Part shown: piece by piece, positions 49,638-64,000 of the stretch
How the letters are laid out: every line of letters begins with the position of its first letter
Numbering within the stretch: the stretch's first letter is position 1
Source: Meloidogyne chitwoodi
Taxonomy: Eukaryota; Nematoda; Chromadorea; Rhabditida; Meloidogynidae
Direction: 5' to 3'
Length of the DNA: 64,000 bases
NCBI GenBank assembly: GCA_015183035.1
Contig: JACZZP010000011.1
Coordinates: forward strand, 186,001 to 250,000
Notes under the pieces: model-generated
Database searches by the model: none
The model's input: the letters and a program-made list of their open reading frames with translations, nothing else
What the model was told of the DNA's origin: nothing
Made by a program: the position numbers and the translations under genes

Positions 49638-50590
49638 CACATTTTATTATTAAATTATGCTAATTCTTATGAAGAATCAATTGAATTAGATGAAATTGAT
49701 GAAAATAAAGAACGTAATTATTTTATAAAAAATTTTTTCCAAACTTTATTTTTAAGCGGAAGAACTAATTCAAGAAGTTATTGATCGTTTTGATAAACTT
49801 GCTGAAACTTCTACGGATATGGCAGAAAAACTAAAAATGATAAGTGAAGCTAGTGCGGCATTTCTCAAACTTGGAATTCCTCTTGGTGGATTGATTGCTG
49901 CATCTTTAGATATTGTTTCTAAGGTAAAAATAATTTATATAAAGTTTTAAATAATAAATAAAAAAATTATAATATAAATAAGAAATAAAAAATCGCCTGG
50001 CTGCAAGTTAATTACTTGCAAGGCTTCTCTCACACAAAAACAAACGCTTTACGACTTAGCTACGTTGGGGCAATACTTATTTTTAATTTTCTCATTTATC
50101 TTATTTTTTTATACTAGAAATTGGGATAGTCAATAAAAATTCTAAATTGACTTTTTTGTATATTTTTCCACATAAAGCTGTTAGTAAAATGCTTAAAGTT
50201 TACCAATAATAAAAATTCTATTATAAATTTTTTAGTTAAGTTAATTTTCTATATAGAAAGAAATATCCTTAAAATTTTTATTTTAGCCTGACTCATCTGA
50301 ATACAAGGCATTAAAAAAATGAATAAGCATATGAACTACCAGTTCGAACGACTATCCGAAAGGATCACTTACTCGTTTGAACTGAGATTGAAGCAAATTG
50401 GAAAGAAGTGCAGCTATTGTTCGACACAAATCTTTCTTTTTAACAACTTGTAAATTCACCTCTGCCACAAAATTGTACACTCGTGAAATTTGGGAATTAC
50501 CAAATATGCGGAATTTAAAATATGCCAATTACGCTGAAAAAAGTGTTTTTGATGATAATACATGTTTTGAAGTTTTTCTTTTCTTATAAT
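49638..50590 (+). pseudogene. Decayed gene of a nematode-type helical family
   Basis: Fragments in one orientation look like one protein: NSYEESIELDEIDENKE, then (after a small intron) ELIQEVIDRFDKLAETSTDM with KLGIPLGGLIAASLDIVSK, then PDSSEYKALKK, a frame change, MNKHMNYQFERLSERITYSF, and KFTSATKLYTREIWELP. No start codon is found, the central part needs a frameshift and stops interrupt it, and a tRNA-like sequence sits in the intron. The helical pattern recalls large secreted or membrane-active families of nematodes, but I cannot name it. Confidence 0.4.
49993..50071 (-). tRNA. tRNA-like sequence (half-preserved)
   Basis: Minus strand TAGCTAAGTCGTAAAGCG is close to a standard tRNA D arm, but the T arm is replaced by a GCAAGT-ACTTGC hairpin with no B box. 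Confidence 0.3.
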
Positions 50591-52851
50591 TTTTGAATGG
50601 ATTTTGATGTGGATAGGGATTGTTGGGTATAAATTCATGAAATTTTAAATTTTTTTATTTAAAAAAAATGTTTGAATTTTTGAAATTTTAGAATTGATGA
50701 CTAGAAAAATTTATAGAAAATTTAAATTTAAATAAAAAATTTTTTTGGAAGAATGCCCTAATTCCCATAAACAATTCCATCCATAAAATCCAATTAAAAA
50801 CATTTACCAATAATATTTAAATATTAATAAACTTGGAATATTTGCCTTAAAGAAAACAATATATTATTTTATTTTTAATTCACTTTTATATAAATAATTA
50901 AATAAATAATTTTTCTTTCAACTAAAGTTTTGATTAAAAAAAATTTTTTTAATGTTGTAAAAATTTCTTGTTAAAGAAAAATTATATAATTGTTTAGAAA
51001 TAGAAAAATTAATTTTAAATTAAAAATTAATTTTTTCATTATCATTTATTTTTTAATTTTAATCTTTTTTCTCTTTTCTTCAAAAATAAATGACGTTAAA
51101 AAGCTGTGATTGATTGGCTTTAAATTAAATCTATAATCGAGATTTAGTCTTTTAAGAGAAATAAATTAGAAAATGTCAACTGTTGGGGTCGGTTTGGCGC
51201 TAAAATTTTTTAAAAAATAATTGCAGTTTTAGCTGCGTCGAAATGACCCAGCTAATGAAAATGAATTTGGTAAAAGAGAAAAAAGAATTGAAAAAATGCC
51301 AAGCACACCTGGGAATTAAAAAAAAAAATATTTAAAAAATATAAAGAAGAAAAAATGATTATAGGTAATAGAGAAATGAGTGATTTTTATTTGAGGGTAA
51401 TTTTTGACGTGACCGTTTTTAATCAAATAAAAGGTTAAATATACTTAAAATTTAGTCATAATTATATTAAGTTTTTAAATTAAATTAAACCTTTTTTTTT
51501 ATTTTTTAAAGAATTAAATTTTTAATTAAAATAAGTTAAAAAACAAAATTTCGTATTTTTGACTTAAAACTTTTAAATTAATTCCAACCAAAATATAAAT
51601 ATTAAAAAAGGATATATATTCTTAATTTATTATATAAAAGTAATTGATCATATCAAAAATACCACAAATCGTTTTTTAATCATCTCTCCTTTTTATTTCG
51701 CTTAAAAAGCTTCATTCTCGTAGAGCTGTTCCACTAACTAACTCTTGCCGTTGTAAAAATATATAAAAGTAACGTTCCCCCATTATTTAATTTTCCCCCG
51801 TTTTTGTCCTTCATACCGTTAAATATTTTTGTAAAAAAGGTAAAAGGCGAGATATTTTGTTAAATTGACATTTTTTAATGTATTGAGCGATAAAATAGAT
51901 TTATATAGTTATAGAATATTTGTTTTTTAAAATTAAATGTTTTAAAGGTTTTTAAAAGGATAATTGTTTGGAATTTTTTAGAAAACAAATAAATAACAAA
52001 AACAAACAATTAAAAACACAAACAAATAAATAACAAAAACACATATCAAAAACAAGAAACAAAAACATAAAAACAAATATCAGAACAGAAACTAAAAACC
52101 TTGAAAAACATAACAGAATAACCAAAACAAATAAATAACAAAAACACATATCAGAAACAAAAACTAAAAACATCGAAAAATACAATTTAAAAACCAATAA
52201 AAAACAGAATAACCAAAAAACACAAACAAATAAAAAACAAAAATTACGTCTATGAAATACCAACATTTTCCCTCTTTCCTCTCCAAACATTCTCTCTCTC
52301 TCTTTCAATTTTACAAATATAAACCAGTAATATAACTAAACAAACTTCCCGTTAACGCGCAATTTTCTTCCCCAACACTCATCTTCACTTTTTTTCTTTA
52401 ATTATTTTTTTATTTTTGCATTTTTTAATACACAAAACTTCTGTCAAATTTATTTATTTATTTATTTTAATAATTTTCTTGAGTAATTTATAAGCCAAAT
52501 TTTTTAATTTTTTAAAAATATTTTTTAATTTAATTTTAGTGAATTTTTAAAACAATTTAATTAATTTATTAAAAAATCAAAAATTTAAATTTAATTTATT
52601 TCTCTCATATTAAAGTTTAGGTAATCACTTTATTCTCTTTGAGAGACCAAAAGAGTCCTAAATTTATTTTATTTTTACTCAAGGGAATATTAAAAGAAAG
52701 TTTTACCCAAATCCCCCTAAAAATTGAGTGTATTTGAGAAACAAAAAATTAATTCCCGAATTTTTGAAATTTGGAATTCCAATCATTTATATCGTCGGGA
52801 ATTCATTTTTTCATTTTTTTAAATTTAATATTTATTTTTTTAGAAAAAAAA
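50591..52851. promoter_or_regulatory. Intergenic / SRPK upstream region
   Basis: 2.3 kb, AT-rich. It contains an array of ACAAATAAATAACAAAAACA-type units (51975-52250), a CT-rich stretch just after it and no recognised gene. A TTTTTTTAG acceptor ends nine bases before the SRPK ATG at 52852. A GTGAAAA-rich AT tract fills the rest. Confidence 0.45.
51975..52250. repeat. AACAAATAAATAACAAAAAC array
   Basis: Imperfect tandem and interspersed units with ACACATATCAGAAAC / CATATCAAAAAC variants; the reverse strand gives a spurious Phe/Leu/Val ORF. Confidence 0.75.
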
Positions 52852-60582
<7,731 letters not shown>

Positions 60583-61236
60583 TTAAATTTATGTATTTTT
60601 TAAAAAAGCAATATATTTAATTAATTAATTATATTTATTTTAAAAAGAAAATAAATCAATAAAAAAAGGGGTTGGCTATTTCTTTATAAAAATGTAAAGG
60701 GATAAATGCCAACCCAAATGATCGAAACAAATAAAAAAGATCAACACGCTCACCCAATGTAATCGAAAAAGAACTTCCCATAAAAATCAAAAGTGCAAAT
60801 GAAAAAAAAAATAAAAAATTAATTTTTTAATAAAAAAGAAAAGGATATAATAAACTTGAAGAGATTAAAAAAACAATAAAAATGCTTAAATAATTTTTAA
60901 TATATTTATTTCTTTTAAAAAAGAACAGTTTTATTGTAACCTTGCAAGAAGGCAATTAAGGAAAGAAAAAAAAATTAATAAAAAAATGTATATATAAAAA
61001 TAAATTAAATAATTTATTTTTTAATGTTTTTTAGTCTTTAATAAATTTATTAAAATAAATAAATTAATTTTTTTTTATTTTTTTATATAATTAAATAATT
61101 TTAATTAAAATTTATACTAAAAATTAAGCAAAAAATTAATTTTAAAAATAATTTGCTTGATTAAATTTATTAAATAATTAATTTTTAAATTAAATTTATT
61201 TTTTTATTTTTTTCTCTCTTAGTTGAATAATAAAAA
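60583..61236. other. Intergenic, dispersed repeat copy 2
   Basis: SRPK 3' end and upstream of the last gene. Contains the dispersed repeat at 60655-60755 and extremely AT-rich sequence. A CTCTCTTAG acceptor-like site at 61213-61221 precedes the next ATG by 15 bases. Confidence 0.5.
60655..60755 (+). repeat. Dispersed ~98-nt repeat, copy 2
   Basis: Homologous to 40623-40720. In this copy GGGTTGGC and GCCAACCC can pair, with an inner CTTTA/TAAAG stem, giving a plausible stem-loop of about 48 nt. Confidence 0.75.
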
Positions 61237-64000
61237 ATGTTAAAAAATAATTTTTTCAAAAATTATTTAATTTTAAAATTTTTATTTATTTTTATTAAAT
61301 TAATTAATTTAATAAAAACTACAAATAATTCAAATTTAATTAATTTAAATAATAATAAATGTAAAAATATTGGTGATAAATTTATTTTAAATTTAATTCA
61401 ATATGAATGTTTTAATGAATTAATTACTTCTACTACAGTAATACCTGAAAGAGAAGATGTTAGCTTTGAAAAGGGAATTAATTTATTTAATTATAATAAT
61501 TATTTAATTGGTAAACCTGTTGGTATGTTTAGACTTTGAAAATTATTTTTATTTAATAAATAATATTTTTGATTATTTTGAAAATTTCTAAAATTTCTAA
61601 AATTTTCAAAAATTTCCAAAATTAAAATTTTTTTTCAAAATTTCAAAATACCAATAATTAAATAAAAATAACAATTAATTTATTAAAATTTCCCAAAGGT
61701 TGTGTTCCTTCAAACAAAACAGAAGGTACAGTAATTCGTCCAGGTGTTGCCCACATTACCCAACATTTTCGTTATGAATGTGTAAATGATTTACCTAATG
61801 GAATTTCTTTAAAAATAACACGTATGAATTTTTAAAGAATTTTTAAAAAATTTTTTTAATTAAAGATTGCATCGATAATGAAGGAAAATTAGTAAAAATA
61901 GGAGAATATTTTAATCAACAAACACCTGAAAATTCTGAAAAAAAATTATTTTCTTTTGTGGAATGCGTTGGAAATGAATATTTAGCTAAAAAAGTGGTTC
62001 ATGAATGTAACAAAATTTTTAAAAATTTTCAAAAAAATTTTTAAAATTTTAAAAAGGGTCAAATTGTGAATTACCCAATAATAAAGGTAAATTAGTTGAA
62101 GGTGATTTTACGTGGCTAGATATTCCTAAAAATACAATAAGATCATTGCTACAAAAAAAAGAGATTGTAGCTTGTTTAAGAGATGAAAATAATGTTAAAT
62201 TAAAATGCACAGGTTTTTTTTTAATTTTTTTTAATTAAATTAATATTCACAAGTAAATACCTTCTCTCTTTTTAATAAAATAAATTAAAAATAAAGCACC
62301 CCTGGGGGTTTATTTTGATAAATAAAATTAAAACAATGTTTTCTCTAATAAAATACCCTGGTGGTTAATTTTTTAAATTATTTTTAAAAATAGAGAGAAA
62401 TTTAAAAGGGTAAGGGAGAGTAAATAAGGAAGGAGTTACTCTTAGTTTTTTAAGCATAACTTTAATAATATTTAATTTAAAATTATAAAAATTTGTAATA
62501 AATTAGATAATCGTTGTTTAAATTTATTTACAAAATTTTAGATTTTTAGGTTAAATTTAAACTAAGTTATGATTTTTAAAAGATTTAAATTAAAGGAATT
62601 TATTTAATTTTAATTAAAAAAAATAATTAAATAAATTTTCATTTTCTTTTTAATATTTTTAACTTTAAAAAAATAAAATATTTAAAAATAAATAAATAGG
62701 TTGTGTAGCCACAACAGGTCAAGAAGTAGTAATTTCAAGATATGCAAATGTTGCAGGGCAATGGACTCAATGTCGTCGTTTTAAAGAAGGCTGTAGATTA
62801 ATTAATGTTACTTCTAATTGTTAATTATTTTTAATTAAATTAATTAATATTTTAATTTTAAAGACATAGATTGTGAATTTGAAGGGAAAATATATAAACA
62901 TGGAACGACTTTTGAAAGTTTGTCTAAACGGTCATTTTATATTTGTAGTCATGGACAAATAATTAAACAAGGTTAATAATTAAATTAATAAAAATAAATA
63001 AAAATTAATATTTTTGTCAAAAATTTTAAAATTTAAAATTTTTTTATAAATCCGCAAATTTTGTCCGCAAAAATATTTTTGCGGACAAAATTTGCGGATT
63101 TTTTAAATTTTAATTTTTTTACAAAAATACTAATTTTTAATATTATTAATTTATTTAGGTTGTTTTATTCAAGGAGAAGAATTAACTTTAGTTGGGGATG
63201 TAAAATACATAGATGGAATTATGCCTGTACTTTGCGTTGAAAATGATAATTTTACAAAATTTAATAATTTAGGTAAAAATTTAATTTTTTTTTTAAATTT
63301 TTTTTTAAATTAATCAAGTTGGTTGTGATTTACCTGATGGACGTTTTAAAAGATTTATGCAGATATGGAGGGATGAGAATACAATGAAAAGGTGTTCTTG
63401 GGCATTTAACAGTGATGGGAGTATTGCAAATAGTGAAATTAATGCTTTTGGTAAAATTAATAAAATTATTTTTTTATTTTTTGCTAATTTTTTTTTGTTT
63501 TTTTAAAAATTAATTTTGGAAGAAAATTAATTTTAAAAGTAAATTATAAATTATTTTATTTTAAATCCAACTAGCAGCTTTTTAAAATCATTATGTTTAA
63601 TCGTTCATTTAAAAAAGCTGTTAGTTGGATTTAATTAAAAGACTATTTTTTATTATTTTAAAAAATTAAAATTTCTATTTTTATTAAATTTTAAATATTT
63701 TTAATTTTATTATTATAAAAATAAATTAAAAAAATTATTTTTTAGCTTGTGTAGATGGTTCTGAAGAAATTCCATTTAATAAAATTATTCAAAGGGAAAG
63801 TGGGCAATTTGTAAAGTGTGCAAGAGAAAATGAATTTTTTGGGTACTTTAAAATATTTTTTTTGAAATAATTAATTAATTTAAAAAAGACCAAAAAGATC
63901 AATAAATTCTGAAGAAAATAATTTAATTATTAGAAATTTAACAAAAAATGAATTAATTGAATTAAGCACAAAAAAGGTTACTTTAATTAATTTATTTAAT
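61237..64000 (+). CDS. Secreted Cys-repeat protein, partial (MIG-18-like FnI type)
   Basis: Ten exons (61237-61522, 61699-61821, 61866-62006, 62057-62212, 62700-62819, 62864-62971, 63159-63272, 63319-63450, 63746-63842, 63889-63976) give 455 residues; the gene runs past the window end. The N-terminus has a hydrophobic signal (LILKFLFIFIKLINLI). Then come at least seven modules of ~35-50 residues, each starting near an exon edge with (G/H/N/D/A)C and containing G-x-(5-7)-G/F, W or Y, and a closing C: for example GCVATTGQEVVIS...WTQCRRF and ACVDGSEEIPFNK...FVKCAREN. Nearly every module exon starts in the same phase, so modules are exon-shuffling units. The pattern resembles the nematode MIG-18-like fibronectin type I domain of extracellular matrix proteins; that assignment is tentative. 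Confidence 0.65.
63051..63098. repeat. 48-bp perfect palindrome
   Basis: The 23-base arms 63051-63073 and 63076-63098 (core TTTTGTCCGCAAAAA) are exact reverse complements around TA. Looser complementarity extends on both sides to ~63005-63140. In an intron of the Cys-repeat gene. Confidence 0.95.
63564..63637. repeat. Small fold-back (AAATCCAACTAGCAGCTTTT ends)
   Basis: AATCCAACTAGCAGCTTTTT and AAAAAGCTGTTAGTTGGATT are inverted with one mismatch around a ~30-base loop, within an intron. Single arms of the same family occur at ~59875-59895 and ~60228-60245. Confidence 0.75.

Noticed and set aside
51952..52308. Minus-strand Phe/Leu/Val membrane-like ORF
   Set aside because: Produced by the ACAAATAAATAAC repeat array.

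Overview
This window is nuclear DNA from a nematode, most likely a plant-parasitic tylenchid such as Meloidogyne (root-knot nematode). The reasons are very high A+T, dense genes with mostly 40-70 nt introns ending in TTTNAG, start codons placed just after TTTTTAG acceptors as expected for spliced-leader trans-splicing, and a nematode-type gene set (EGL-4 PKG, WSP-1, an Srt-type chemoreceptor). The genus is an inference. Exon models were built by hand from splice sites, reading phase and protein-family patterns; all multi-exon models listed keep an open reading frame across every junction.

Layout. 1-3.3 kb: a small J-domain protein with heptad repeats (+) facing methionine aminopeptidase 2 (-). 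3.9-7.2 kb: a DMAC1-like micro-ORF ending 1 nt before the start codon of a DDX41/SACY-1 helicase (+). 7.3-8.9 kb: a ~1.57 kb near-perfect palindrome. 9.6-19.3 kb: cGMP-dependent protein kinase egl-4 (-) with two alternative 5' ends and repeat-filled introns. 20-23.2 kb: a CCM2 (malcavernin)-like adaptor (-). 24.3-25.1 kb: NAA50 acetyltransferase (-). 25.8-28.0 kb: WASP/wsp-1 (-), divergent from ECSIT (+, 28.6-30.1 kb). 30.7-31.1 kb: a neuropeptide-like precursor (+) with two IGL-Gly-dibasic ends. 31.3-32.9 kb: SGF29 (-). 34.0-36.1 kb: ERp44 (-). 36-41 kb: sparse, with an orphan C2H2 exon, a small basic coiled-coil gene and a doubtful gene. 41.5-43.9 kb: an Srt-type GPCR (+). 44.3-44.7 kb: a small secreted basic Gly/Tyr peptide (+). 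45.8-49.0 kb: a protein joining a signal peptide, an acidic/cysteine region and a GDAP2-like macro domain (+). 49.6-50.6 kb: a decayed gene. 52.9-60.6 kb: an SR-protein kinase with a very long acidic N-terminus (+). 61.2 kb to the end: a secreted Cys-repeat protein (+), cut by the window edge.

Most genes are unrelated housekeeping or signalling genes; no operon-like functional cluster stands out except the DMAC1-like/DDX41 pair. Signalling and cytoskeletal genes (PKG, CCM2-like, WASP) lie side by side on the minus strand but are separated by 0.7-1.1 kb.

The accessory content is rich: several minisatellites, many sharing an ATCAGAAT or TTTAAATAAACTTGAA core; several degenerate tRNA-like sequences with A and B boxes; short fold-back elements in introns; a terminal-inverted-repeat element whose interior is a 19-nt minisatellite; and a pair of ~100 bp dispersed repeats that could be structured RNAs. 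The most unusual coding item is the predicted secreted macro-domain fusion at 45.8-49.0 kb.
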